Source: Zeus faber (Eukaryota > Chordata > Actinopteri > Zeiformes > Zeidae). Taken from it: DNA of 64,000 bases. Location of the stretch: positions 124,001 through 188,000 of the forward strand of contig CAUIJY010000124.1 in NCBI GenBank assembly GCA_960531495.1, read 5' to 3'. The notes beneath the pieces were generated by a model. The model searched no databases. It worked only from the letters and a program-made list of their open reading frames with translations, and was not told where the DNA came from. Shown piece by piece: positions 42,840-54,109 of the stretch (position 1 is the first letter of the stretch; every line of letters starts with the position of its first letter). Position numbers and translations under genes: made by a program.

Positions 42840-42896
42840 AGCCATTTAAGTAGATGTTATCCTAAATGTCTGCTTTGCATGCAACAAAGCAGTCAT

Positions 42897-42960
42897 GCTG
42901 TTCAAACTGGGTACTTTTTGCTCCTGGAGCGAATGTGATAACCACTACACCACAGAAACT
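42897..42960 (-). pseudogene. tRNA-Val pseudogene
   Basis: Minus strand GTTTCTGTGGTGTAGTGG and TTATCACATTCGC match the 5' half of tRNA-Val. The anticodon loop is deleted and the T arm is degenerate. Confidence 0.65.
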
Positions 42961-43047
42961 GTAGGCCTTGCTTCCATTGTGTTTGTATTATGGCCTGGTT
43001 CCACAGCACTTACTTATTGAGCATGCAAAATAAAAACTAGTTTTAGA

Positions 43048-44253
43048 CAGTGACATGCAGTCAGGGGAGGCAGGGGAGGCTGTGCCTCCCCTGTCATCAT
43101 GAGAGGAAAAAGAAACGAAATAATAAAATAACACAAGTATTAATATTTGTCCTCTGGACTATGATTTTGGTGTGGTTCTTAATGTATTTTGACCATTTTT
43201 ATAGTAAAAATCCCAGAAAATTCTGTATTTCCTGCTTAAATAAACGGAGTCTCTGTCGGAGACGAGAGGTGAGGCATGGACAGCCGAGCCTCCCTCCAGT
43301 TTGCGCAATCACTCACAAACTGGATTGAGCGCGTGCAAATGGCGCGTGCTTGTTCCCATTTCTGTGTATGTTTCCAATATGATGGTTGAGTACACGTTTA
43401 TGTAATAAATGTATACGTCTTCTTTTCCATGGTGTTCAGTAATGTATTTCACGTATGTGTGTAATATTTACATCTTATTGATATGACATGAATCCACAGG
43501 GAAAATGCTTGCCTTGAGGCAGGCAGTACCTCTGCCTCAAGGAGGGCGGCGATAGTGAGCAGCCTGATAGCCTGCTACCAGCCAGGTCACGGTGAACTCT
43601 AACCCGTGTGCAAAAAGTAAACACAAGAAGTGTGCTGTGCGACGCTGTAGAGCTTAGCGACAAGCTGTCATTTCTCGCCCTGAAAATGGAGGATTTGATT
43701 TCTAAACTAAGACATTTTTCAAAGCTGGACTTTCAGTCAAAGCAAGAAGTCATAAATACTGGGAGACCGACGCCAGGACTACGAGGTTTGCTTCAAACGA
43801 CGGGAGTCGGGAATCGACGGGAAACTACTCGTTCTTTTCAAACGATTGGTATACACATAAAGACTGGCTTTGTGGCTGTGCTATAAAAAAACGTCTTTTC
43901 TGCTTTCCCTGCCTTTTATTCTCAACGAGTGAGACTGTGTGGACCCATACGGGATTTTGTGACTTGAAAAACTTGCCAAGAAGCCTTGACAAACATGAAC
44001 GATCAACTGCTCACATTCAAAATCAGATTTATTTAAAAACCTTTGGAACTTCGCGCATTGATCTGGCTCTGAATGAACAACGAAGACTTAATATCAGCCT
44101 CCACAATGCCAAGGTAAAGGAAAATCGTGAGATTTTGAAAGACAGGAGCTGGCCTTTCGTGGTAACGATGAGGATGCCGATCCTACTGTATGTTTGTAAA
44201 TCTGACTTGTGAGTCAGTGCCTCCCCAACCCCAACCCTCACTGCACGTCACTG
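43048..44253 (+). mobile_element. hAT DNA transposon, internally deleted, 1206 bp
   Basis: Termini CAGTGACATGCAGTCAGGG and the reverse of CCCTCACTGCACGTCACTG match at 17 of 19 bases. The flanks are identical 8-bp GTTTTAGA (43040-43047 and 44254-44261). It sits in the spacer of a tRNA-Val unit. Confidence 0.92.
43686..44160 (+). pseudogene. hAT transposase N-terminal part (TTF-type zinc finger)
   Basis: Plus frames show 'PTPGLRGLLQTTG', then across a frame change the finger lead and 'WTHTGFCDLKNLPRSLDKHE' and 'STAHIQNQIYLKTFG'. This is the TTF/ZMYM-type zinc finger that opens hAT transposases such as those behind ZMYM1-like genes. The catalytic RNase H-like domain is entirely missing, so the copy is non-autonomous. 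Frame break near 43840. Confidence 0.7.
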
Positions 44254-44261
44254 GTTTTAGA

Positions 44262-44640
44262 AGGGATGTCTGTTTCTCCAGTGAAGCGGTAATCCTGTTT
44301 GTTACGGATGTTAGAGATCCCCTGTTTGAAAAAGGGCAGAAACACACTTTTTTGTTGAGTATCCTCCTTCTTAATTTTTATGCAGCTGGAACCAGGGAGC
44401 TGTTTTTAACTATCAAGTCTCCCTCGTTCTATTGCTGAAAAAAAAAAAAAAATTCAAAACTCAGCAACTAGGCTTTTGTCAAGTTTGAAGCACAGTCTTT
44501 GTCATTGCTTTTTTTACGTTTTGTTCAAGTCTTGACTTAGTTATTGCTATGTTGAGATTGTTGTGTCAAAAAAAGACATTGCCATAAGTTATTGAATTGC
44601 TTCAGATTTGATGAAGATACAAATCTCCTGTAATGAGCTA
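44262..44640. other. no gene recognised
   Basis: Contains an A14 tract at 44440; the flanking frame 44190-44438 has no motif. Confidence 0.4.
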
Positions 44641-44642
44641 AC

Positions 44643-44720
44643 ATCTACTGTTTCTGCCCAGTTTCGAAGTGAGGACCTTTTGAGTGTAAAGTGAACGTGA
44701 TAATCGCTACACCACACAAA
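44643..44720 (-). pseudogene. tRNA-Val pseudogene
   Basis: Minus strand GTTTGTGTGGTGTAGCGATT, loop TTTACAC, and T arm ending TTCGAAACTGGGCAG. Three mismatches in the anticodon stem. Its downstream spacer ('ggttccatagcactacgtca') matches that of the 42.9 kb copy. Confidence 0.65.
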
Positions 44721-45059
44721 CTGCCTCTTGTTGTTTCCAGTGTATTTACATTTTGGCATATACGCATTACATTGGTTCCATAGCACTACGTCACTGAGCA
44801 GGCAAAACAAAATTGAGTTGACACAATGTGTTTCAGTAGTGTAGCTATTATCACCTTGGCCTTTAACGCGAATGGTCCCATGGTTAAAACACTATTAAAA
44901 AACACTACAGACATGGCCATGGTAGCCTTTGGATTTTACTTTCTCGTGTCCCCTTTTCCAAAGCTGATGAATTTTTTTTTTTACAATTTACACACCCATG
45001 ATTTCTCATTTTCAACCTCCCATCTATCTTATAAAATACAGACTACTTGAAGCCCTTCC

Positions 45060-47911
45060 AGTGCATCTCATTTTCCATAACCTGATCTTTGTACAAGGAG
45101 AAGACCTTTAGCTGGGAGGTAAATGCACTTCTCTGCTACACCAGGGAAGCCTGTGTGCACATTAGGACGGTTTGCGCCCTGCTTCAGTTCCATGTGACAG
45201 AAACGGCATATCCTCCCTTTGTGCTGGTAGTCGGGCCTTTTACTCAATTGTTGCCCTCTTTCCTCTGCCCTCTTCTTTTTGTGCTCCAGTTTCTGTTGGA
45301 AGAACTAAGCCTCCATAAAGTCTTGAAAGGGCATTTTGGAGTTTGTCAGGCCGTCAGGACCATAGGCTTTAAAAACCTTCGTGGAACAATATAAATAACG
45401 GAGAGGGCCTTGCTGGTAGAAAAAGTGGATGGAGGAGACATTGTTTGGGTACCTGGACTTTGGCTGACCACAGGAAGGGCATGACTTTGTTTGTTTCCTA
45501 CATCTATGCTTTTGTTTTGATGCCTTGCATAATCCTTTTGATAAAGTCCTCAGTTAAAGGTGCAGCAGGTTAAGGTGGATTTACTACAGCTGGTGGCATT
45601 GAAACAAAAGGCACACAGACTGTCTCACTCTCCTCTGCTAAAGTGTGCCATAACTACTATCTCACCTGGAGCGTCTCTGGGCCGGTGTTCAATATAGAGC
45701 TGGTGTTCAGTGGCTTGGCCATGGACTTCACAAACTACGCAATGTGAAACATTGTTGTTGGGTGGAGCATACTGTTTGGGTCGGTTGCGGAATTCTGAAC
45801 CATATCAGCATTTTCCTGGTCCACAAGCTTCAGCATGTTCTCTGTCCACGATGTTTATTTAGCAGGATGTCCATTTTCTCCTTAATAGGGGATATCCAAC
45901 GCTTGTGGTCTAGGACAAACACTCTCCCACCAGTCTTCACTTGTTTAGTGCGAGCCCCGCATGGTGAAGCCTGCAGGGACAGAGGTGGTGTCCAAGTGGT
46001 TTCTCGAAGAGGAACATGAGACAAAAAATTAATTATTTCCTTTATGTGAAAAATATACTGTAGATACTAACAATTGACAATTTTTCATGTTGCTATTATA
46101 ATAATGTGTTTACCTGACTCTGTGAGAGGATCAGAATCACTACTTGTAGTCATTTGCTTTAATTGCAGGGGGAAATGCAGGAAATTGGTACAGCTTGTGT
46201 GGAGGGGAGGGTGACTGAACTGGGCGTGAGGGCTGAAGGCTGCTCTGTGGAGGTGAATTTCCTGGCATGGACTCTTTCTTGCTCCTGTGCTTTTCCCAGG
46301 CGAGTGGAACGGGACAGCAAACAGCCTCCACATAATCCATACCAAACCTCTCTCTCTCTGCTGGAAAGATGAAGGTCAGGATACGTCTTATCCCCTAACA
46401 CCCGTTTGGAGACTGCATTGAGATCTGCAATCAGAACAAGTTCAAATACAGCTGGAAGCCGAACACCTGGATGCTTTAGGCCTACCAGATGTGGATAGTT
46501 CCAGTGAGCGAACGCTGTAATCCCCTGGGCTTGAAACAGCTCTGATGAAACCTGCGTTCCATTGACCCACTGAGCCTGTAGGAAGTGGTAGCCCTCTTGC
46601 TGTGATGTACCTCTGATGGGGATCCAGACAGGAACGTTAGCCCCCTCACCTCACCTGCCATCCTAAAGGCCTCACAGCAGTCTCTGAAATACAAAACAAA
46701 ATAAAAAAAACTCATGAATGATGCTGCTGTCATATCATAGTCATTCATATGATTTCAATGCTGTTCAATAATTGTAGAAAAAAATTCATAGTAGAAAATA
46801 TTAAAGTCATTTCTTACCTGTCTACCCACTGACAATGTTCATTTTCCATCTCTGTCATCCTGTAGCAGTTCACTAACCCCTGGCACATGGGCTCCAGTCA
46901 CTTCTGTCTCAGACTGCACCATCACCCACCCAAGGATCAGTTTTCATTCATGATGGTGTCGGATGAAATGGTCCTGGATGTAAAGGTGACCTTCCTTGCA
47001 ACTTTACAGGTGTCGTCTGAGCAGAGGGCCTCCCTAAAGGTGCCCTGCAGGAGCTTCTTAATCACACCCTCCTGGCACTGGTACTCATACAGGAGGCAAT
47101 GAGTCAGGTAGTTAGCAAACACAGAGACTCTGTTCCAGCCATCTGAATCCTCATACTCTCCGAATGGCGCTGGTTTAGTGTCCTGTCTAATGAACCCGGT
47201 GAGGGTTCTCTGGCCATACATTCCTGACTCAGCATCCATGATGTTTTGGCAGCTGAGGAGGTAGGACAGGTTGGCACGTTCATACTTGAGGTGCTTCATC
47301 TCCATGACCCGATAGGCTATATGGTTGAATTTCCTGTGCGCCTAAGCTCATCGATCACTGACCTACAGATAGCCTTTTTGTAGTTCAGAGTTGCTGGCAA
47401 CAGGTTTGTGAACTTCTTGGGGAGCTTTTCCAGTGTGGGTTGTTGGCAATCTACCTCTTCATGCAGATCCTACAGCACAGCCCTGATGATAACCAGTAGT
47501 ACTGTCCAGTGAGGCCAACAATTACACAAGGTCTCCTGACACCTGCAGTGGCCACCTGTGGCTGTGAACATCCTTCAATAGATGGTAGATTGAATTTGTT
47601 CTTCAGCCTGGTCATTATCTTGTCATTATCCAGCTTCCAGATGAAAAATGGATGGAGTTGAGAGTATGTTGGGGATGGAAGATCCGCGACGTTGTCAATC
47701 AACTCTGGCTCAGGAGGGAAATGCCACAATGATACCATCTTCATGGGGTTTTTCACAGGTGCAGAGCCTGGCCATAGACCCAAAGATTCCAGTTCTGTCT
47801 TGATCCATATCTTCTGCTGCTGTGAATAGCTCCACTGACTCACATCGACATCATAGGGAGTTGGGAAGGAGGAACGCTGGGGTGGGATGAACTGCCTGGT
47901 AATGTTTGACC
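45060..47911 (-). pseudogene. broken multi-exon gene of a fish multi-copy family (DUF6729-like)
   Basis: Reading downward on the minus strand: an acceptor (cattctttcccggccag) at 47911 opens an exon with 'VSQWSYSQQQKIWIKTELES', 'LHPFFIWKLDNDKIMTRLKN' and 'GQYYWLSSGLCCRICMKR', where Trp is replaced by TAG (about 47451). The frame shifts, then 'HLKYERANLSYLLSCQNIMD' and 'RQDTKPAPFGEYEDSDGWNR' (46937-47305). Next an exon after a T-rich acceptor at about 46687 with 'VWIPIRGTSQQEGYHFLQAQ' (to about 46150). Last a Cys-rich tail at 45100-45480 ('CPSCGQPK', 'RICRFCHMELKQG'). At least three lesions. I recall this domain order from uncharacterised teleost proteins; the role is unknown, probably element-encoded. 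Confidence 0.55.
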
Positions 47912-47961
47912 TGGCCGGGAAAGAATGAAGATATTTTGAGTGATGGTGACCTACTTCTCTG

Positions 47962-47965
<4 letters not shown>

Positions 47966-48030
<65 letters not shown>
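47966..48030. repeat. (CA)n microsatellite
   Basis: Uninterrupted CA for about 65 bp. Confidence 0.98.
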
Positions 48031-48033
<3 letters not shown>

Positions 48034-48449
48034 TTCAAACTGTGATGAGCTGTCTTTACAATAAATGATAGCAGAGGTTTACTGGACACTGCTGACCAAT
48101 CATGAGAGGAGGAGAGATGCTCTGAGATTTTTTTTTTTAAATCCAAGTAATTATTAAAACACAAAATAAAATAGCATCTGTGAGAGAATTTTTTTTACGA
48201 TCATTTATTTTGAATGAGGGCAAAGGTCTCGCCAACTTTTTGTAAAGAGAAATGTTCTTTCCATCTACAATGTCAATTCTAACATGGAAGAACCAGATCA
48301 CATTTCATCCTGTTTACCCTGTATGGAGATGAAGAATAACCACAGGGGAGCCTGGAGGTGCATTGTAAGGGATTGTTATTCACGTCTTCCAAGTCATTTA
48401 CACGTTCCTGTAAATGTTACTGTTTGAGGTTGGCATCCAGGGAGACAGT

Positions 48450-48640
48450 TCAGGGACACAGACTTGTAAATCATTTATGACCCAAGCCACACCCTCTGTT
48501 TCTGTATAAAACCCACGGTCTTCAGAAATGATATCAGACTGGTCAGAACACTGCTTTGGAGCAGGACTGAACCTTTCTCTTTATTCTGCAGAATAAATAA
48601 TCTTGAATACTCTCAGTTTTTGTTTTCTTGTAGCAGGCAG
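48450..48640 (+). repeat. possible LTR 3' end with AATAAA palindrome
   Basis: 'ctgtataaaaccc' at about 48504, then the perfect 18-bp palindrome TTTATTCTGCAGAATAAA at 48580-48597 holding a polyadenylation signal, then a T-rich tract. The arrangement is LTR-like (compare 21.4 kb), but no second copy or primer site was found. Confidence 0.35.
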
Positions 48641-48874
48641 ATTAACCTCACCCATCATTGCAGAAGAATTTCTTCCACGGTTTTGGGATAATCGGCAGGA
48701 TCTCTGCTTGGCTCTGTTGGACCTCTTCATTAACCAGGTTGTGTGCACAATGGCAGGCAGGAACCGACTGTGAAGACATCCAAGAAGGAGTTGTCTGGAC
48801 ATGACTGGCAGATCCAAAAGGAACAACACGAGATCTTGAAAAAATGAAGGTGAGGACTAACTGAGATATTGTAC

Positions 48875-49066
48875 CGATCAGAGAAGATCGAAGGAAAAGC
48901 TATTGTGTAGTAAATGGCTCTGGGTAATCTTCTTTTTTAACTCAGAAATCCCCCCCTCACATTGACATATGGCTTGTTTGCGTGCAGCGCAACTAGGAAG
49001 GGGTAGTGGATATATCGGTCTGGAGGACCGTGGAAGTGGCCAATATTGTATCGATCAAGAGGATCG
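48875..49066 (+). other. three small hairpins with covarying stems
   Basis: CGATC-AGAGAA-GATCG (48875-48890), CGGTC-TGGAG-GACCG (49016-49030) and CGATC-AAGAG-GATCG (49052-49066). The last two are followed by TGG. Stem bases differ but pairing is kept. Confidence 0.5.
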
Positions 49067-52000
49067 TGGGTTTTTGTTTATCTTATTTTAATGTACATTT
49101 TTTATTCAGTAATAACTCGACATTAATGAATAAAATTATAGAATAATATTATAGAGTATTGTTGATTCCTCCTAGCAGAAGCATTGAGGGAAGGTAAGAA
49201 ACTTTTGGTGTTGTAGGAATACAATACAATTAATTTATAACTAGTAAAATTGATTATAAAAAAGGGAATAAAAATAAAAACAAATACAATAATAATAATT
49301 GTTAATATTATATTTGTAATTATTGCTTTGTTTATTGTTTTTACTATTTTTTATTATTTTATTTTGGAGGTATTGATAATCCAGCTCTGCGACTTGCTTT
49401 CTAACTAGTTTCAGTACGTTTTAAATAAATCAAATAAATTGTGATCAAATTGGTGTCTGGCCGATTGATCACTTTGGAACATGTATCGATGAGATGAGTT
49501 CGGAGAGATTCTATCAGTTTCTTTGGCTTTGTTAAGCCTCCTGGCTGATAAAAATCTCAATTAAACAAGCGAATGTATGAACGCAAGATATGCGTGGTAT
49601 GTGTGCTGTACATAACATGTCAAACTAGTTTCACACATGAGTCCTTGGTCTAAAAGTACCATTATAATCTAAAATATCTGGTAGGATTGCTAGAAAGGAT
49701 ACCGTAAAGTTTTAAATTAATTTGGGGAAAAAAAAAGATATCAATTTTTTTTGTATATGTAACAAGGCGAGAGAGAGCTGTAAAGGTAATGACAGACTGA
49801 AAGGATTAGGGAAGTTGAGATATGAAAGACAATGACAATGAAAGTGGGAAAGTTTGCCTATGATGCATTTGGGATTCTTTGTTTAGGATGAAACTTGGAG
49901 AGGAGTGCGTGTAAAAGTTATTTTCACAGGATATTAGAACTGAATGATTTAACTAGTAGTCAAATGGTGTACAACAAAGGTCAATGCTGCGGTAGTATGC
50001 ATAGATATTGCACGTTTTGAACTGGTGGATTGTGTTTAGAGAGATAATGGTGATGTTGATAATAGTGTTGTGGTGAGTTGAAGCAGGTTTTAAGTTGCTG
50101 GAAGGTGTCTTTGGTTCATTAAATGTGACTTTGGTAAGGTTAGGAGTATGGTGAGGTTTTTTTTAACTATAGTTTGTGCGTTGTTAATAGTTTTTATTGC
50201 AAAGCATTCCAAATTGATAAAACTAAATTGATCAATATAGATTAAAAAAAATTGCTTCGAAAATATGTTTTAAGACATTGCGGAGAGCAGATATGATGCA
50301 TAGCAGCAGCAGAAATTAATTAGCTTTGGGTTTATAAAGAGTTATTTTTTTTAAATATACTTTATTTTCCACTTTTGTGTTCTTGTGTCAAAGTGATCTG
50401 CTGGTTTAGCTAAGATAATCCTTTATCTATCCCACAGAGGGAAAGTCTGCAGTGTTACAACAGTAACAAATTGAATGGCACAAAGCATTAGTAAATTGGT
50501 AATTCTAAATCAAAGGACATGATAAATAACTAAATACTATAGATTTAACACTACACATTAAATCATGATATTGCATGAGTGAATTGTTAGTTTTGGTGTG
50601 ATATACAACTGTGTTTGTATGTTTCAAATCCTTACCGGTTGTTTTTTGATTATCAGTAAGGCTGGTGATTTTTTAAGTATAATCAAACAAAATTATGAAT
50701 ATTGTTAATTTTTATTTTTTTTGTCTTAATCGAGAAATAATCTCGATTTGACATTGATTAAGGTAGATGTTGATATAGAGCATAAAACTTAACAAGTAGT
50801 TTAACAAAGAGGAATAATTGTTTTGTTTTGTATACAAGAGAGGTAATGGATTGTCTACGTCCGCTTACGAAAAAAAATTAAATAAATGTGAAATACGTTG
50901 GCCATTTAGATGTTTTTTTTTTTAAATTTTCCCCTTATAACTCCAGGCAGCACAAAAGAACGTTCATTATTTGAGTCATGATATTTATTTTATTTTAATT
51001 TTGTCTCCTCAGGGTCGCACCCTGGCATGGCCTTTCTTGGCTGTTTTGGTTATTGTTGTTTTTGGATCATGGAACGAGGCAATGCTTGCCAAGCCATTAC
51101 ACGGTTGAACCATTTGTTGTTTTTAAAAAAAAATTTTGGCACCAGCTCCATGTTGGGTTTGCTGGATTAATTTAACTGTGGTTGAATAAGATGGTAAAAT
51201 GTAAGCTGTGTTGTTGTAATCTTATGGAAATGAATTATGTCTTGTAGCATACTGTGCTCGGAAACTGGGAGCCGGGGTCATTGGGTTGATTACATGCTGT
51301 AGCCTTTATCTTGCTACAAAGCAAACCGGCTCATTTCTCTCAGACATCAACTCTCCATCATCGACTTGTGCAACTTTCACTTTGCTTACTCCAACTTCTC
51401 TTCTTCACTCTTATGGAGATTCACATGATTGCTTGACAGCGATAGCCCTTGTGACTTCGCCCAGATCTTACTACTGAAGTTCTTGAAAAGTTCAACTACA
51501 ATGATTTAAACTCATGAGTACAACAAAAGGAGGATTTTTGTTTGGTTTGTTTGTCCGTCATCTGTTTTTGTAAAAAACTGTGTGTCTATCTTTGTACAAC
51601 CGGTTGTGTTTGTGTTTCTATCTGTGTTAAACTGTTTTTTGTTTTTGTTTTGATTGCATGAATATGTACAGGCAAGTGAGATACGGTGTGGTGTAGCTGT
51701 TTGATGAGACATACATAACATCTGTTTAATGTTGTGATCTCATAACCCCCCATTTTGATCTTCCTATTTGTGTCGTTTACATTAATGTACTTGACCCCAT
51801 CTCTATAGGAAATGCAGCCAATAGCCAATGCAGCCATCAAAGCCGCCATACCCAATTTTTGCTTTGTCTAATGATGGTTGACGACACAGGCTCACTAACT
51901 TTGTTTTTTCCTCTACTCAAAGGTATCCTACACAAAATTATTGGAGTGGCAGAGCCACTTGGTACAGTATGTACTGAGCGGCATCTTTCCCACGAGTTTT

Positions 52001-52600
52001 TTCTTTGTTTTACTTGTTTGACATAAGGTACCATTTGTCAAAAAGGAGGGGTATAGTTAGAGAATTAAGAAAACATAATGATTGTGCTTAGAACAATGCA
52101 GGGACCTCATGATGGACTTTTCAAGCTGACCGCTTTGTCATGATTAAAATATTGTTTGGTGATAATTGACAAGTTTTTCAGAATGGAATCCCAGTAAAGG
52201 TAAGCTCTACTGAGTTTTCATCCTGTCATGAGTGATGATGGGAATGCGAGGACGATCACATGGTGCGACAGGACTGTGTCAGCATGAATAGCTGACCAGG
52301 AGACCAATGCGCTTAGGTCTGTCTTCTCTTGACAAAAGCCACATATGAATTAAATCACATAAACCAGTAGTGATCAGATTGTCCAGTTTAGTATTTATCA
52401 TTGTTAGATTTACTTTATTAATGGATTGTGTCGATGGGATTATGTTCAGGCAACATTCGAGAAATGTGTTTTAGGAAAATTTTTGGTTTGTTTTCTAGTT
52501 AGAATTGTAAGATTGTAAGAAGACGCCATTTATGACCACCTCAGAGGCACCTACAGTGACCCCAACAGAGAACAACTATTGGGATCCGTCTGAAGCACTG
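49067..52600. other. long AT-rich region, no gene recognised
   Basis: About 3.5 kb with no motif-bearing frame longer than 90 codons. AAAAAGGAGGGG at about 52040-52051 could be a polypurine tract, which with the LTR-like end at 48.5 kb would suit an old gutted retroelement, but no coding remnant supports it. Confidence 0.35.
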
Positions 52601-52617
52601 AGAACAACACCTCCGTC

Positions 52618-52800
52618 CCTGCTTTCCTTCATTCTAACCTGAATCCCAAATAGGTCATAGCGAAACAGGACAGATTTGTTTGTTTTACAGTAACTGTGAG
52701 CCTGTCGCAATGAACTTGATGAATCAATGCCATCTAATTGGAAAAAAGCTATAGTAGCTTGAATGATGGAAATGAACCACTGATAGCTGACTCTCCAACG
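52618..52800 (+). repeat. duplicated unit A, copy 1
   Basis: Colinear with 53731-53935 ('ttcattctaacctgaatccc', 'gcctgtcgcaatgaacttga', 'gatagctgactctcc'); also inverted at 22650-22800. Confidence 0.75.
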
Positions 52801-52814
52801 GTTTTGCCTACAAC

Positions 52815-53100
52815 CAACAAAACTAAGCCTGGGTCAACCTCACCAGACTTAGCTCTGGAGTAGCAAAGACCAAAACCTATCTGCATATGATTGGAGAGTC
52901 TGCCACAAATCTCTGCGAATGCGGAAAACCACAGACTGTTGAACACATCATTGATGAATGCCCAATCTTCAAATCACCACATGGAGTCAGCGGCCTCATT
53001 TAATTGGATGACGATACCACTTCTTGGCTAATGTCCCATTTGGCTGTGTAGCCCTACACGAAAGAACGAACCAAACTCAGGCTGCCGTTCCGGTTTTTAA
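52815..53100 (+). pseudogene. LINE ORF2 C-terminal fragment inserted in unit A
   Basis: Plus frame 'VNLTRLSSGVAKTKTYLHMI', 'CECGKPQTVEHIIDECPIF', then 'DDDTTSWL'. The C.CG..QT..HI...CP pattern closes the ORF2 of several LINE families. Copy 2 of the unit lacks it, so it is an insertion. Two in-frame stops. Confidence 0.6.
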
Positions 53101-53119
53101 AGCGACTTCAGCTGAACTT

Positions 53120-53187
53120 GGCTCATTGATCTAGTGGCATGATTCTCAGTTAGTGTAGGAGCGGGCCAGGGTTCAACTCCCAGAGAA
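53120..53187 (+). pseudogene. tRNA-Pro pseudogene, pair 1
   Basis: GGCTCATTGATCTAGTGG, GATTCTCAGTTAGTGT and AGGGTTCAACTCCC; 3' acceptor lost where tRNA-Gln-like sequence begins. Confidence 0.65.
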
Positions 53188-53248
53188 GTAATGGTTAGCA
53201 CTTCGGACTCTGGATCCAGTGTTCTGAGTTCAAATCTCAGTGGAACCT
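53187..53248 (+). pseudogene. tRNA-Gln pseudogene, pair 1
   Basis: GTAATGGTTAGCACTTCGG, loop with CTCTGGATC (usual CTCTGAATC) and GAGTTCAAATCTCAGTGG. Joined head to tail to the tRNA-Pro relic. Confidence 0.65.
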
Positions 53249-53327
53249 GCTTTGGTTTATTTCAGCACTTTGCACTCAGAAAGTGTTCTGACACATCTGC
53301 CATCACATCTAATTCAGCCGCATGTAT

Positions 53328-53398
53328 TGTCCATGCTGTAATGGTTAGTATTTTGAACTCTGAATCCAGTGATCTGAGGTCAAATCTAAGTGGAACTT
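53328..53398 (+). pseudogene. tRNA-Gln(CTG) pseudogene
   Basis: CCATGCTGTAATGGTTAG, CTCTGAATCCAG and GGTCAAATCTAAGTGGAAC. Anticodon arm good, T arm damaged. Confidence 0.65.
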
Positions 53399-53724
53399 CC
53401 TGGTTTATGTCTGTACTTTGCACTCAAATTCTCTGACACGTGTCTCGGAATTTTAGTCACACATTCTAAAATGAGTCAAATAAGCACTGTTCTGATAAAA
53501 TTATGTTGTTTGATTACCTCACATGTCATTTGGTTCTCTTCTTTAACAAGTTGACTGTGTATTACAGAGAGTGTGCATTTATTTGAATGCAAGAAATTCC
53601 TTCTGACGCAGAGCTTGATGAAAGCATTTGAAATCGATAAGCAATCAAAGAAAACTTGCCCATAAAAATGCCTTTGGCACAAAGCTGTATGCAATTCCTT
53701 CAGAACCGACCTGAGTTAATTTTC

Positions 53725-53975
53725 CCTCCCTGCTTTTCTTCATTCTAACCTGAATCCCAAATAGTTAAAAGCGAAACAGGAAGGAATTGTTCGTTTTACA
53801 GTAACAGTGATCCTGTCGCAATGAACTTGATTGAATCAATGCCATCTCATGGGACGAAAGCTATAATAGCTTGGATGAAGGAAATGAACCATTGATAGCT
53901 GACTCTCCTACGGTTTTGCCTCCAACCAACCAAACTAAAGATGCCGTTCCGATTTTCTCAGCGTCTTCAGCTGAA
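53725..53975 (+). repeat. duplicated unit A, copy 2
   Basis: Second copy without the LINE insertion, running into tRNA pair 2; start-to-start distance about 1.1 kb. Confidence 0.75.
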
Positions 53976-53978
53976 CTT

Positions 53979-54048
53979 GGGTGGTTGATCTAGTGGCATG
54001 ATTCTCAGTTAGGGTGGGAGTCGGTCAGGGTTCAACTCCCGGAGAAGT
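53979..54048 (+). pseudogene. tRNA-Pro(AGG) pseudogene, pair 2
   Basis: GGTTGATCTAGTGGCATG, loop TTAGGGT and GGGTTCAACTCCCGG. Acceptor damaged. Confidence 0.65.
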
Positions 54049-54107
54049 AGTGGTTACCACTTTGGACTCTGAATCTAGTGATCTGAGTTCAAATCTTGGT
54101 GGAACCA
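54047..54107 (+). pseudogene. tRNA-Gln(CTG) pseudogene, pair 2
   Basis: GTAGTGGTTACCACTTTGG, ACTCTGAATCTAG and GAGTTCAAATCTTGGTGG; directly fused to the tRNA-Pro relic as in pair 1. Confidence 0.65.
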
Positions 54108-54109
54108 AG

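Noticed and set aside
52035..52060. Polypurine tract AAAAAGGAGGGG as the end of a retroelement begun at 48.5 kb
   Set aside because: No LTR sequence after it matches 48.2-48.6 kb and no coding relic lies between; kept only as a remark.
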